NCBI GenBank assembly: GCA_032718475.1 | Contig: JAUCBJ010005897.1 | Location: 1 to 31,848 of the forward strand | Source of the DNA: Nemertoderma westbladi | Taxonomy: Eukaryota; Xenacoelomorpha; Nemertodermatida; Nemertodermatidae | Length of the DNA: 31,848 bases | Direction: 5' to 3' | Part shown: positions 1 to 11,815 of the stretch, piece after piece | Position numbering within the stretch: position 1 is the stretch's first letter | Layout of the letters: every line of letters starts with the position of its first letter | The notes under the pieces: generated by a model | What the model saw: only the letters and a program-made list of their open reading frames with translations | Database searches by the model: none | Told to the model about the DNA's origin: nothing | Program-made: the position numbers and the translations under genes

Positions 1-1717
1 GCATCGTATTACCCGCCTTTTCTCGTACCGCCCATAAATGATTGGTTAAGTCTTTCTTCAGATTGCTCATCAAACAAGCGATCGTTTGTTTGGCAGCAAT
101 AACGTCACTCCGGGAGATACATTCTTTAACAAATGGAGAAAATAAGGAAAAATTCATAAAAGTTGTAATCCGCTGGAGAATAGTACTTAATGATGTTGGT
201 TCGCGAACTTTATCACCGCGAATCTTTTCTTCTTTTATAAGTTTGAAAGTAGACACTAACTTGACACTGTCATACATATCTGCGACTGTTAAATCAGTGT
301 TCTGGTTATCCTTCATAAGGGTATAGAACTTAGCACAAAACGCAATTGTGGACTTTACTTGATCTTGTCTTGTTACTGGTGATGCTTCACTGTTTAAGAA
401 TTCTTTAAATCTCTCAAACAGTGGTAAATCTGGAGAAATGTTGTACTTTAACTTAGGTATATAAAATCGCCTTGGATCATTTAAATAGACATACCTTTCT
501 GGGTTTTTAACTGGCGATTTGCCATTGTTTTCATTAAATCTAGCTATATTATGGTATCTCGCTAAATGATCAGCCAGCCTACTAACATAGGCTGTGCATC
601 CCTCGAAGGTACACTTACGTGGTTTTCGATTGTTATTCCTATTACGGGACTTAGCAATAAGGTAATTTACCTGGTCCACATCTGTAAGATTGTGGCATGA
701 TTTATAATGTCTCTTTAAGTTGTGAACACATTTATCACAAAGCTCACACAGTTTTCGAGGGCGTTTGCTGTGACAAGATGATAAGATATCAGTTTTGAGC
801 TGGTGCGCATTAGCTGTTGTGACGTTTTCTGTGTTTTGGATTATTTGTGGATTAGTTACTGTGGAATTCATGGATGGGTTACACTCTGCTAAGGGGTTCA
901 CACTACCCATGTTGAAATCTTTGGCCAAATTTCGACATATATTTGCTATATCCCGAACATCTGAGGTTGACTGATGATCTAAGGCACTAAACTGATTAAA
1001 GAAGTTACCAATATATGGAAGATCACCTACACCTAGGTCAAGTGTTATAAGGTCCTCAATCTCGTCCAATTCATTGTGAGTAGGTAACTGGTATTTATTG
1101 TTATCAACATCCATCTGTTCATTGCATACAGACTCAGGCAACTGCTGGTATTTATCGTTATCAGTAGGCCTATCTATCTCTTCATTGTGGACAGACTCAG
1201 ACAATTGGTATTTATCGTTATCAGTATCTATCTCTTCATTGTGAACAGACTCAGACAACTGGTATTTATCGTTATCAGTATTTATCTCTTCATTGTGGAC
1301 AGACTCAGACAACTGGTATTTATCGTTATCAGTATTTATCTCTTCATTGTGGACAGACTCAGACAACGGGTATTTATCGTTATCAGTATTTATCTCTTCA
1401 TTGTGGACAGACTCAGGCAACTGGTATTTATCGTTATCAGTATTTATATCTTCATTGCATAGGCCTACAGACTCAGGCAAGTAGTATTTATCGTTATCAG
1501 GATGCCGATGCACATGTCTAACCTTTTTCTTTGATGTAGGTGTTGTAACGCTAGATATTATTAGTACATTCCATGTTTTCCTACCATACTTAATTTTGCA
1601 AATGTTACCTTCTTTAATTTCACCAATAATTTTAGATACAGGCCATTGTTGATCTGCGACACCTTTTGTCACATCTTTCCGATTAGCTGAGTTTAACCAA
1701 CGAATTGTGCATGGCAT
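1..1717 (-). CDS. Zinc-finger protein of probable mobile-element origin (3' end outside window)
   Basis: An uninterrupted frame of 572 codons runs from ATG at 1717 to the window edge. I read every 60-base line on the reverse strand and found no stop. The start is the first ATG after an in-frame TAA at 1750-1748 and has a good context (GCTGCCATG). Order of parts: a basic N-terminal region (about residues 1-70), an acidic 18-residue repeat block (about 74-193), then two C2H2-like fingers, C324-x2-C327-x9-H337-x4-H342 and C369-x4-C374-x9-H384-x4-H389. After these comes a helical, basic stretch (about 433-470, beginning LFERFKEFL) that resembles the core-binding domain of tyrosine recombinases. 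The lack of introns over 1.7 kb and the DNA-binding fingers suggest a transposon protein, possibly Crypton-like, or a domesticated relative. The catalytic R-H-R-Y part would lie beyond position 1, so that identity is only inference. That it is coding is well supported. Confidence 0.8.
   Translation of the reverse strand, partial: MPCTIRWLNSANRKDVTKGVADQQWPVSKIIGEIKEGNICKIKYGRKTWNVLIISSVTTPTSKKKVRHVHRHPDNDKYYLPESVGLCNEDINTDNDKYQLPESVHNEEINTDNDKYPLSESVHNEEINTDNDKYQLSESVHNEEINTDNDKYQLSESVHNEEIDTDNDKYQLSESVHNEEIDRPTDNDKYQQLPESVCNEQMDVDNNKYQLPTHNELDEIEDLITLDLGVGDLPYIGNFFNQFSALDHQSTSDVRDIANICRNLAKDFNMGSVNPLAECNPSMNSTVTNPQIIQNTENVTTANAHQLKTDILSSCHSKRPRKLCELCDKCVHNLKRHYKSCHNLTDVDQVNYLIAKSRNRNNNRKPRKCTFEGCTAYVSRLADHLARYHNIARFNENNGKSPVKNPERYVYLNDPRRFYIPKLKYNISPDLPLFERFKEFLNSEASPVTRQDQVKSTIAFCAKFYTLMKDNQNTDLTVADMYDSVKLVSTFKLIKEEKIRGDKVREPTSLSTILQRITTFMNFSLFSPFVKECISRSDVIAAKQTIACLMSNLKKDLTNHLWAVREKAGNTM
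1140..1497 (-). repeat. 54-bp coding minisatellite, about 6-7 units
   Basis: The period is 54 bp (18 codons), inside the zinc-finger frame. Each unit encodes variants of INTDNDKYQLSESVHNEE and is acidic. Units differ by single bases. One unit has a 6-bp AGGCCT insertion at about 1166 and another has TAGGCCTA at 1460-1467. All length changes keep the frame, which supports coding selection on the minus strand. The open frames on the plus strand here are by-products of the repeat. Confidence 0.9.
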
Positions 1718-2162
1718 GGCAGCAGAATTAATAAATACCGGTATCAATTATTATATTATCATAGACCGATTACGTATCCCAATTTATATATATATATAAT
1801 TGATTTTCAAAGTAACGTATAGATAGGTATATCATAAGGTGAAGATTGGATTACTAAATCAAGAAATCAAATACCAGTATATAGCGAGCACAGCAAGGTT
1901 TATAATATTACAGTATTAACCTATAAACTGAAGCGCCTCTAGCATCTAGCTGTCTAGAGTAATATCCAATTATAATTTTATCTATATTAATAATAGTAGG
2001 CTAGACTAATTATTATAAAATTATTATTATATTATTATTATACCATTACAGTCATACAGTCAGTATACATACAGTATAGGCTACAGGTACTACTGCTGTA
2101 CTGTACAACTACGAGCACGGCAGTATAATTAAACTGACCGCCGACAGGTCGCACGGTTCTTA
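1718..2162. other. AT-rich region upstream of the zinc-finger frame
   Basis: This is very AT-rich DNA with TATATATA runs near 1785-1798 and ATT/ATA runs near 2015-2045. It lies immediately 5' of the minus-strand start codon, so it could hold the promoter. No specific core element can be assigned and I see no gene. Confidence 0.4.
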
Positions 2163-2930
2163 CGGTTGTTATTCTTTATTATTGCTCGCTCGTTGTTACT
2201 CATTGTTCCTCATGTCCTCATTATTGCTAATTGTTGCTCGTTGTTGTACTTTATTATTGCTCGTTGTTGCTCATTATAGCTCGTTGTTGTACTTTATTAT
2301 TGATCGTTCAGTCGTTGTTCACTTGTACCTCATTGTTGCTCGTTCAGTCGTTGTTCGTCATTATTGCTCGTTGTTGTTGGTGCTCATTGTTGCTCGTTAA
2401 TTGTACTTTATTATTGCTCGTTGTTGCTCATTATTGCTCATTGTTACTCGTTGTTGCTCATTGTCAGATTGTTGCTCGTTGTTGTACTTTATCAGTTTAT
2501 TATTGCTCATTTTTGCTCGTTGTTGCTCATTGTTTTTCATTGTTGCTCAATGCTGCACCTGCAATGTTACTCGTTGTTGCTCATTGTACTCGTTGTTGCT
2601 CGTTGTTGTACTCTATTATTGCTCGTTGTTGCTCATTATTGCTCATTGTTACTCGTTGTTGCACATTGTCAGATTGTTGCTCGTTGTTGTACTTTATTAT
2701 TGCTCATTTTTGCTCGTTGTTGCTCATTGTTTTTCATTGTTGCTCAATGCTGCAATGTTACTCGTTGTTGCTCGTTCAGTCGTTGTTCCTCATTATTGCT
2801 CGTTGTTGTACTTTATTATTGCTCATTGTTTCTCATTGTGTCTCGTTGTTGCTCGTTGTGTTGTTACTCATTGTTGCTCGTTGTTGCTTATTGTTGGTCA
2901 TTGTTCCTTGTTGTGCATTTTTGCACCTAT
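2163..2930. repeat. TTGTTGCTC-type low-complexity minisatellite
   Basis: About 770 bp is built from degenerate 9-12-base words such as TTGTTGCTCG, TTATTGCTCA and TTGTACTTTA, with a higher-order duplication (2401-2560 resembles 2611-2760). It yields overlapping Leu/Cys-rich open frames in several plus-strand frames. These are artefacts of the repeat, with no recognisable domain. Confidence 0.85.
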
Positions 2931-5279
2931 CAAATTAAGCTCAGAAGCTCCCTTATCAGCTTATCTCTGTATCTTGCAATGTCTTGTCCAGGTGAGGCAG
3001 TTATGAGGTCATAACTGTCATAAGCAGATAAGGGCAGGAGGAATGGGCTGGGAGACTACACAATTATAAGAGACATTATATAAGAATAAGAATAAGGATA
3101 ATTAATTTAATTTATTTATTTAATATATGAGAAATGTTAGGCCTATAACTGAAATATTTAATTTATTTAAGAAGTATGCAGATTTTGGAATTAAATTGTA
3201 TAGGCCTACCTAACTGAACTGCCTAAATAAGAAACCCATGTCAAAAAGTTCTTATTGAGGCCTAAGGCATGTAAGGACTTTTAGTATTTATGTGTACAAT
3301 ATCGATGTCTTAAAGAAGGTAAATTTAAAAAATCCCTCTTATTTAGGAACTGGTCGTATTTGTGATGCAATTTTAAAACGCTTGTCAGCTTGTAGAAAAA
3401 AAACCGGACAGTGAAATGTTTTCTGATTTTTTGCATTATGTTCAAGAAAGACCCAACTTTTACATTGTGAAATAAAATTATGCGGTATTTTTTTCTGAAA
3501 CAAGTTCTTTTATTACAGTGCTATTACAGTATTATGTATTATATCCAAAAAATATCCAAAAAAGGCCCAAAAACCCCTAAATAAGAGCCATTTTCCATAA
3601 ATAAGAACCCACTTTTTGAGCTTATTTAAGGGTATGTTTCCTACTGGCAGACTGGTTGTTAGTTGTAGTAGTACTAAAACTGTCAACTGTAGTTATGTAA
3701 TGTACCGGTCTGCCGGTACCGGTAATATGTACTGCAATACACTAGGGCCTATATACTGATACACCTGTATAGGCTTACTGTATTGACCATATACTCGACA
3801 TAAATTTGGTCTTATTTGACCAATGACTGAATGAGACGAAATAAAAAGTACTTTCTGACTTTAGTGTGTAATGTAGCCAAATCGGGCTATATTACCTTAT
3901 ATGGCATGGCTGTATGGTCCGTTATAGGGCTTCCGTTATAGCTATTTTACCCACCAGCTGCCAGCCTACTGGCAGACTGGTACTGACATTTGACATTGCG
4001 ACAATTGTAGAATATTAATTTAACAGAATGTAGGCAGATAGGCCTAACAGCCAGACAGCCTAATACCTGAATACTGTAATATGTAATAGCTGAATAGGTC
4101 ATACTGTCATAGCATAGGTAGGCAGGGTTGGCTTAACTGACTGACTGAATTGAATTACTGAATTAATTAATTACATAATAATACTGTTGTACGAAAATAA
4201 TCAGAAATAGACACAATGCAAAATGCAGAGCCGCCACTGCTAGATCTTCCAGTACAGCGGTACCGGTACCGGTATAATTCAATGATTATTAACAAGCAAC
4301 ATAATGAAAGGTCTTGCTGTTTTATGAATTCTAAGAATAGAATGAAAATGAATCATGATGACCGTCTGGCCCAATGCAAGGCTGGCCTCCAATGGAAAGG
4401 TTGCAAATGGCACCTTTTTAAATATTATTTTGGTGGGTTTTTTAAATAATACGTTCCAAATGTTATTTTGTTGGTATCATTGTGCGTACACATTATAGGT
4501 ATTATTATAGGGGCCTACTGTAGATTTTAGATTTCTTACGACTTAAACTAACATAAACACTTTGCTCTTAGCAATGCTTAGTACAATGGCGTGTACTCTC
4601 GCCAACAGTTGAGCTGATAAAAACATACAGTTGTACAGGAAAAAAATAAAAATAGCGTTTCAATGAATTGGTAATTTAAACCACTCGCAGGCAGCATGTA
4701 TAACTAAAAACTAAAAAGCTACTACAGTATATCTAGACTCCAGATGGTTGCATGCAATCAGTGACATGCATCAACATAATTTCAATGTTTTTTAGTACTC
4801 TAGAATATAAATTTGCTTTATTTCGATATAAATTAATAAAATAATAATATAATAATAATAATATATAATATAAATTATAATACAAATTGTAAACGTTCGA
4901 GTAAACATTATAAAATAATTAAAAAAATTGACACTTTTAATCGGTTTACAGTAGTTGTAGCGGAAAAAAAAGAAAAATCCGGCGGGAGACATTCGTAAAA
5001 CATTCGGAACGCATTAGTATAACGTGGGAAACATTCGTATATAACATACAGTACGGGTACGCATTGGTATACAGTAATGTGCGGGAAACATTCGTAGAAT
5101 GTCTGGGATTCGATCGAATAAGGTTCGTATTATAGTCGATATGTGAATAAAGGATGCGTATTTGGTTCGGTTTTCGAATTCGCATCGCATGATTCATCTA
5201 TGTAACATTTGCAAATGCGTTACGAATGCGTGAAATACGCGCTGTCCCATGCGTTACAAATGCGGATTTTCACTGGGTG
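2931..5279. other. Intergenic region with no recognised gene
   Basis: No convincing coding frame is present. It contains four TAGGCCTA-type palindromes (for example 3138, 3201, 4039) and an ACCGGTACCGGTA block at 4259-4273. A short inverted repeat lies at 2950-2964 and 3020-3034. The similar phrases CTAAATAAGAA near 3223 and AAATAAGAACCC near 3600 may be ends of a decayed element. Positions 4790-4930 are an AT-rich tract, and 4985-5110 repeats the word CATTCGTA/CATTGGTA. Confidence 0.5.
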
Positions 5280-6046
5280 GGAAGCAGCACCAGAAACTTG
5301 CGCCAATCACGTTTCTGCATTGAATAAGTATTGGTATGGCTGTATGGTATGACGGACTGTCATATGACGGAATGTCTAGGTACGCCCTACAAGTAATAAT
5401 GATACAAGTAATAATGACAAGGTTTTAATGTGGTTCATGTTAAGGTTAGGATAAAGGTTCGTGTTATGCGGTCAGACAATTTTAATGATGGGGGTTTTCT
5501 CAACAATTTACATTTATTTTATTTGCCGGCTTCTCTGTTTATTGCATTTCTACTAAGTATATTCTGGCACACAAACAACAAAAAACTTGTCTAAATTTGT
5601 AATATTTACGAAGATGTAATGAAACGCCAATTTTGTTATAAAATGTTCGGCATGCGCCAGATGCTAAAGATGTAAACAATTTGCCAATGAGGTTATTAAA
5701 AGTCTACATATCGCCAGGTTAAATGTAAAATGGTTTCCATACGCACAGAGTGAGGGTATGGGTCAGTTTTGCGTTATCGTTGTTATGGTTTCATGTAAGG
5801 GTTCTTTTTCAAGATATGATTATGATTCGGGTAAGTCTTTAGATCTCTCAAGATCACAGTGCAGGTAATGATACCGGTATGGTTTTGTTATGGTCCATGT
5901 TATGGTTCAGATTAAGGTTTGGGTATTGGTTCAGATTATGTAAATGATGTGGCGTTCTAAACAAATTACTGTACGCTGGGCATTCCTAAATATTACCCGC
6001 ATAATTCTGCTCAGTGAATTTTTTGGTTTCTGACATATAAAAAATA

Positions 6047-6596
6047 CTACTACTACTACAGTACTACAAGGTCGAGCGAACTCGGACAGTGGAAATGAGA
6101 TCCTTCCAGGCTTCCCGATTCTCCATAGTTGTAGAATTTAGTTTCTCCCAAGTTTAGTATCCCTTTCAATTTTATCTATATATGTTATGGATGGTCGACA
6201 ACGACTACGCTTTCCATGAGTTAGTTGTCAGAAAAGTAGATCTGGTATGACCTCGTCTTTACTTCGCCAGCAGTGCCCGCTGAATCTTAATCTGCGTTCA
6301 CGGAGGGTGGTTGATACAGGTGGTATTGTACCATAAAGCTCGGCGTTTGTCATGTGTTGTCTCCAGCTGATGTTTAGCGATGTCGTTGGCAGTCTTAAGT
6401 CTTGTGTAGCAACCATCAATTCGTTGTTCAAGTGATTTGGGAGCTACCCAAGCCTTTGCTTTCCTAACTTCTATGTCCTTTTTGCTACTCTCTATCCATG
6501 ATCCAAGGTACTGGAAGTCGTCGACCTTCCTTAGTTGATTATTATCAATGGTTGTCAAGTTTCCATCAACATTAAAGTGTAAAAATATCATTCAAA
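6047..6596 (-). mobile_element. RTE-like retrotransposon 3' fragment, tandem unit 1
   Basis: A 550-bp 5'-truncated element on the minus strand, flanked by the 12-bp target-site duplication ATATAAAAAATA (6035-6046 and 6597-6608). Frames encode RTE-type post-RT signatures: VDDFQYLGSWIE, a jump at AWVA (internal deletion), and LRFSGHCWRSKDEVIPDLL. It ends at its 3' side in a (GTA)n tail next to 6047. It is non-functional and related to the copy at 18840-19490, which retains the part deleted here. Confidence 0.85.
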
Positions 6597-7669
6597 ATAT
6601 AAAAAATAACATGTCTTATTAATTTGTTTATATGGGAATTTGAATTGAAACGCCAATTTAGATGTAAAATGTTTACTATGTGCCAACTATAAATATGCCA
6701 ATGTGAACAATTTGCCAATTTTGTGAATAAAAGACTACATAACGCCAGTATCTACGTAAAATGGTTTTAATTCGACAAAAATTGTCGATAGCCAATATGT
6801 TCTTATTGTGTGGTTCTGTTTAGGTTCTGGATACGACATGGTTCATTGCCGTATTTTGTCTTGGGGAAATGGTTCCGCTTTGCATGATACGAAAATATGT
6901 GTGACCAGTAAACATCCACTGGGAAGCAGCACCGAAAACTTGCGCCAATCACGTTTCTGCATTGAAGTATTGGTATGGCTGTATGGTATGACGGACTGTT
7001 GAATGTCTAGGTACGCCCTACAAGTAATAATGACAAGGTTGTAATGTAGTTCATGTTAAGGTTAGGATAAAGGTTCGGGTTATGTGGTCAGACAATTTTA
7101 ATGATAGGGGTTTTTATTATATTTATTAGATATATTATATTTTCCATCTTCTCTGTTTATTGCATTTCTACTAAGTATATTCTGGCACACAAACAACAAA
7201 AAACTTGTCTCAATTTGTAATATTTACGAACATGTAATGAAACGCCAATTTTGTTATAAAATGTTCGGCATGCGCCAGATGCTAAATATGTAAACAATTT
7301 GCCAATGAGGTTATTAAAAGTCTACATATCGCCAGCTTATACAGTATGTAAAATGGTTTCAATACCCCCAGAGTAAGGGTATGGTTCAGTTTTGCGTTAT
7401 CGTTGTTATGGTTTCATGTAAGGGTTCTTTTTCAAGATATGATTATGATTCGGGTAAGTTTTTAGATCTCTCAAGATCACAGTGCAGGTAATGATACCGG
7501 TATGGTTTTGTTATGGTCCATGTTATGGTTCAGATTAAGGTTTGGGTATTGGTTCAGATTATGTAAATGATGTGGCGTTCTAAACAAATTACTGTACGCT
7601 GGGCATTCCTAAATATTACCCGCAGAATTCTGCTCAGTGAATTTTTTGGTTTCTGACATATAAAAAATA

Positions 7670-8219
7670 CTACTACTACTACTACAAGGTCGAGCGAACT
7701 CGGACAGTGGAAATGAGATCCTTCCAGGCTTCCCGATTCTCCATAGTTGTAGAATTTAGTTTCTCCCAAGTTTAGAATCCTTTTCAAGTTTATCTATATA
7801 CAGTATGTTATGGATGGTCGACAACGACTACGCTTTCCATGAGTTGGTTGCCAGAGAAGTAGATCTGGTATGACCTCGTCTTTACTTCGCCAGCAGTGCC
7901 CACTGAATCTTAATCTGTGTTCACGGAGGGTGGTTGATACAGGTGGTATTGTACCATAAAGCTCGGCGTTTGTCATGTGTTGTCTCCAGCTGATGTTTAG
8001 CGATGTCGTTGGCAGTCTTAAGTCTTGTGTAGCAACCATCAATTCGTTGTTCAAGTGATTTGGGAGCTACCCAAGCCTTTGCTTTCCTAACTTCTATGTC
8101 CTTTTTGCTACTCTCTATCCATGATCCAAGGTACTGGAAGTCGTCGACCTTCCTTAGTTGATTATTATCAATGGTTGTCTAGTTTCCATCAACATTAAAG
8201 TGTAAAAATATCATTCAAA
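7670..8219 (-). mobile_element. RTE-like retrotransposon 3' fragment, tandem unit 2
   Basis: This is the duplicate of the 6047-6596 insertion with the same internal deletion, (GTA)n tail and 12-bp duplication (7658-7669 and 8220-8231). It was copied with the 1.62-kb unit rather than inserted independently. The frame ending in the GHCWRSKDEVIPDLLLWQP region runs slightly longer here than in unit 1. Confidence 0.85.
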
Positions 8220-9292
8220 ATATAAAAAATAACATGTCTTATTAATTTGTTTATATGGGAATTTGAATTGAAACGCCAATTTAGATGTAAAATGTTTACT
8301 ATGTGCCAACTATAAATATGCCAATGTGAACAATTTGCCAATTTTGTGAATAAAAGACTACATAACGCCAGTATCTACGTAAAATGGTTTTAATTCGACA
8401 AAAATTGTCGATAGCCAATATGTTCTTATTGTGTGGTTCTGTTTAGGTTCTGGATACGACATGGTTCATTGCCGTATTTTGTCTTGGGGAAATGGTTCCG
8501 CTTTGCATGATACGAAAATATGTGTGACCAGTAAACATCCACTGGGAAGCAGCACCGAAAACTTGCGCCAATCACGTTTCTGCATTGAAGTATTGGTATG
8601 GCTGTATGGTATGACGGGCTGTTGAATGTCTAGGTACGCCCTACAAGTAATAATGACAAGGTTTTAATGTAGTTCATGTTAAGGTTAGGATAAAGGTTCG
8701 GGTTATGTGGTCAGACAATTTTAATGATAGGGGTTTTTATTATATTTATTAGATATATTATATTTTCCGGCTTCTCTGTTTATTGCATTTCTACTAAGTA
8801 TATTCTGGCACACAAACAACAAAAAACTTGTCTCAATTTGTAATATTTACGAACATGTAATGAAACGCCAATTTTGTTATAAAATGTTCGGCATGCGCCA
8901 GATGCTAAATATGTAAACAATTTGCCAATGAGGTTATTAAAAGTCTACATATCGCCAGCTTATACAGTATGTAAAATGGTTTCAATACCCCCAGAGTAAG
9001 GGTATGGTTCAGTTTTGCGTTATCGTTGTTATGGTTTCATGTAAGGGTTCTTTTTCAAGATATGATTATGATTCGGGTAAGTTTTTAGATCTCTCAAGAT
9101 CACAGTGCAGGTAATGATACCGGTATGGTTTTGTTATGGTCCATGTTATGGTTCAGATTAAGGTTTGGGTATTGGTTCAGATTATGTAAATGATGTGGCG
9201 TTCTAAACAAATTACTGTACGCTGGGCATTCCTAAATATTACCCGCATAATTCTGCTCAGTGAATTTTTTGGTTTCTGACATATAAAAAATA

Positions 9293-9845
9293 CTACTACT
9301 ACTACTACTACAAGGTCGAGCGAACTCGGACAGTGGAAATGAGATCCTTCCAGGCTTCCCGATTCTCCATAGTTGTAGAATTTAGTTTCTCCCAAGTTTA
9401 GAATCCTTTTCAAGTTTATCTATATACAGTATGTTATGGATGGTCGACAACGACTACGCTTTCCATGAGTTGGTTGCCAGAGAAGTAGATCTGGTATGAC
9501 CTCGTCTTTACTTCGCCAGCAGTGCCCACTGAATCTTAATCTGTGTTCACGGAGGGTGGTTGATACAGGTGGTATTGTACCATAAAGCTCGGCGTTTGTC
9601 ATGTGTTGTCTCCAGCTGATGTTTAGCGATGTCCTTGGTAGTCTTAAGTCTTGTGTAGCAACCATCAATTCGTTGTTCAAGTGATTTGGGAGCTACCCAA
9701 GCCTTTGCTTTCCTAACTTCTATGTCCTTTTTGCTACTCTCTATCCATGATCCAAGGTACTGGAAGTCGTCGACCTTCCTTAATTGATTATTATCAATGG
9801 TTGTCAAGTTTCCATCAACATTAAAGTGTAAAAATATTATTCAAA
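9293..9845 (-). mobile_element. RTE-like retrotransposon 3' fragment, tandem unit 3
   Basis: This is the third duplicate, with target-site copies at 9281-9292 and 9846-9857. It has one more tail trinucleotide than unit 2 and a few point changes. Because the internal deletion is shared, the deletion preceded amplification of the unit. Confidence 0.85.
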
Positions 9846-10859
9846 ATATAAAAAATAACATGTCTTATTAATTTGTTTTATATGGGAATTTGAATTGAAA
9901 CGCCAATTTAGATGTAAAATGTTTACTATGTGCCAACTATAAATATGCCAATGTGAACAATTTGCCAATTTTGTGAATAAAAGACTACATAACGCCAGTA
10001 TCTACGTAAAATGGTTTTAATTCGACAAAAATTGTCGATAGCCAATATGTTCTTATTGTGTGGTTCTGTTTAGGTTCTGGATACGACATGGTTCATTGCC
10101 GTATTTTGTCTTGGGGAAATGGTTCCGCTTTGCATGATACGAAAAGATGTGTGACCAGTAAACATCCACTGGGAAGCAGCACCGAAAACTTGCGCCAATC
10201 ACGTTTCTGCATTGAAGTATTGGTATGGCTGTATGGTATGACGGACTGTTGAATGTCTAGGTACGCCCTACAAGTAATAATGACAAGGTTTTAATGTGGT
10301 TCGTGTTAAGGTTAGGATAAAGTTTCGTGTTATGCGGTCAGACAATTTTAATGATGGGGGTTTTCTCAACAATTTACATGGGACAAGGGCATTTCTTTGC
10401 CGGCTTCTCTGTTCATTGCATTTCTACTAAGTATATTCTGGCACACAAACAACAAAAAACTTGTCTAAATTTGTAATATTTACGAACATGTAATGAAACG
10501 CCATTTTTGTTATAAAATGTTCGGCATGCGCCAGATGCTAAATATGTAAACAATTTGCCAATGTGGCTATTAAAAGTCTACATATCGCCAGGGTATATGT
10601 AAAATGGTTTTAATACGCCCAGAGTAATGTTATGATTCAGTTTTGCGTTATCGTTGTTATGGTTTCATGTAGGGGTTCTGTTTCAAGATATGGTTATGAT
10701 TCTTGTAATGCTTTCGGTATGGTTTTGTTATGGTCCATGTTATGGTTCAGATTAAGGTTTGGCTATTGGTTCAGTGGCTTTCCAAACAAATTACTGTACG
10801 CTGGACATTCCTAAATATTACCCGCAGAATTCTGCTCAGTTAATTTTTTGGTTTCTGAC

Positions 10860-10871
10860 ATATAAAAAATA
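10860..10871. other. Empty (pre-insertion) target site of the RTE fragment
   Basis: Tandem unit 4 shows a single ATATAAAAAATA between the same flanks (TTTCTGAC and ACATGTCTTAT) that surround the element in units 1-3. This is the unoccupied target and confirms the 12-bp target-site duplication. Confidence 0.85.
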
Positions 10872-11815
10872 ACATGTCTTATCAATTTGTTTTATATGGG
10901 AATTTGAATTGAAACGCCAATTTAGATGTAAAATGTTTACAATGTGCCAACTATAAATATGCCAATTTCGTGAATAAAAGACTACATAACGCCAGTATCT
11001 ACGTAAAATGGTTTTAATTCGACAACAATTGTCGATAGCCAATATGATCTCTTCAGCTCTTATTTTATTGTATAATTATATATAATTTATATTATATTAT
11101 TATATAATATGAGCTCTTCATTGCATTTCTACTAAGTATATTCTGGCACACGAACATCAAAAAACTTGTCTCAATTTGTAATATTTACGAACATGTAATG
11201 AAACACCAATTTTGTTCTAAGTGTGTTAATCGGATTCAGAACACATTTTAACATAAAGAAATGCAGAAATCACCATTTCGGCAAAAATGGCATATAGGTG
11301 GTTTCAAAATGAAAGGGACGATATGGTTATGATGATTCGGGTAAGTCTTTAGATCTCTTAAGGTCACAGTGCAGGTGATACCGGTATGGTATTGTCTATG
11401 ATTTTGAAGGTCCATGTATGTTATGGTTCAGTTTATGTAAATAATGTGGCCTTCGAAACAAATTACAGTACACTGGACTGGACATTCCTAAATATTACCC
11501 GCAGAATTATTCTGCTTATTATTAATTTGTTTTATATGGGAATTTGAATTGAAACGCCACTTTAGTTGTAAAATGTTTACAGTGTGCCAACAATAAATAG
11601 GTCAACAATTTGCCAATTTCGTGAATAAACTCGTCTCCATCACTAGACTGGTTGCGCTCGTCCTGTTTCGCATCACAAATGAAGGCATTCTCAAGAGGGA
11701 GCCCAAGAGATGACAATAAGAGTGAAGCCTCAAAGGGGGAAGGAACGCCCTACGAAACGAATAGAGTTGTGGGCAGTAACTATCCACTGGGAAGCAGCAC
11801 CACAAACTTGCGCCA

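Larger units (their letters stand above)
5280..11815. repeat. 1.62-kb tandem array, four units plus a partial
   Basis: The landmark GGAAGCAGCACC occurs at about 5280, 6922, 8545, 10172 and 11790, giving periods of about 1642, 1623, 1627 and 1618 bp. Units 2 and 3 are nearly identical, unit 1 is slightly diverged, and unit 4 is rearranged and lacks the RTE insertion. Each unit contains the short palindrome TCGACAAAAATTGTCGA (6772, 8395, 10022; variant at 11019) and many CGCCA/TGCCA words. Short plus-strand frames such as 6808-7002 recur only because the DNA is duplicated. They resemble no known protein. Confidence 0.9.

Noticed and set aside
2182-3014. Overlapping Leu/Cys-rich plus-strand frames as membrane proteins
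   Set aside because: Low-complexity TTGCTC repeat read in three frames, with no conserved start or domain.
2950-3034. Inverted repeat CCCTTATCAGCTTAT / ATAAGCAGATAAGGG as a transposon
   Set aside because: The arms are only about 15 bp with mismatches. I saw no target duplication and nothing element-like between them.
6808-7002. Repeated 64-codon frame (MWFCLGSGYDMVHC...) in three tandem units
   Set aside because: It is identical only because the 1.62-kb DNA unit was duplicated. It is absent from unit 4 and shows no sign of coding selection.
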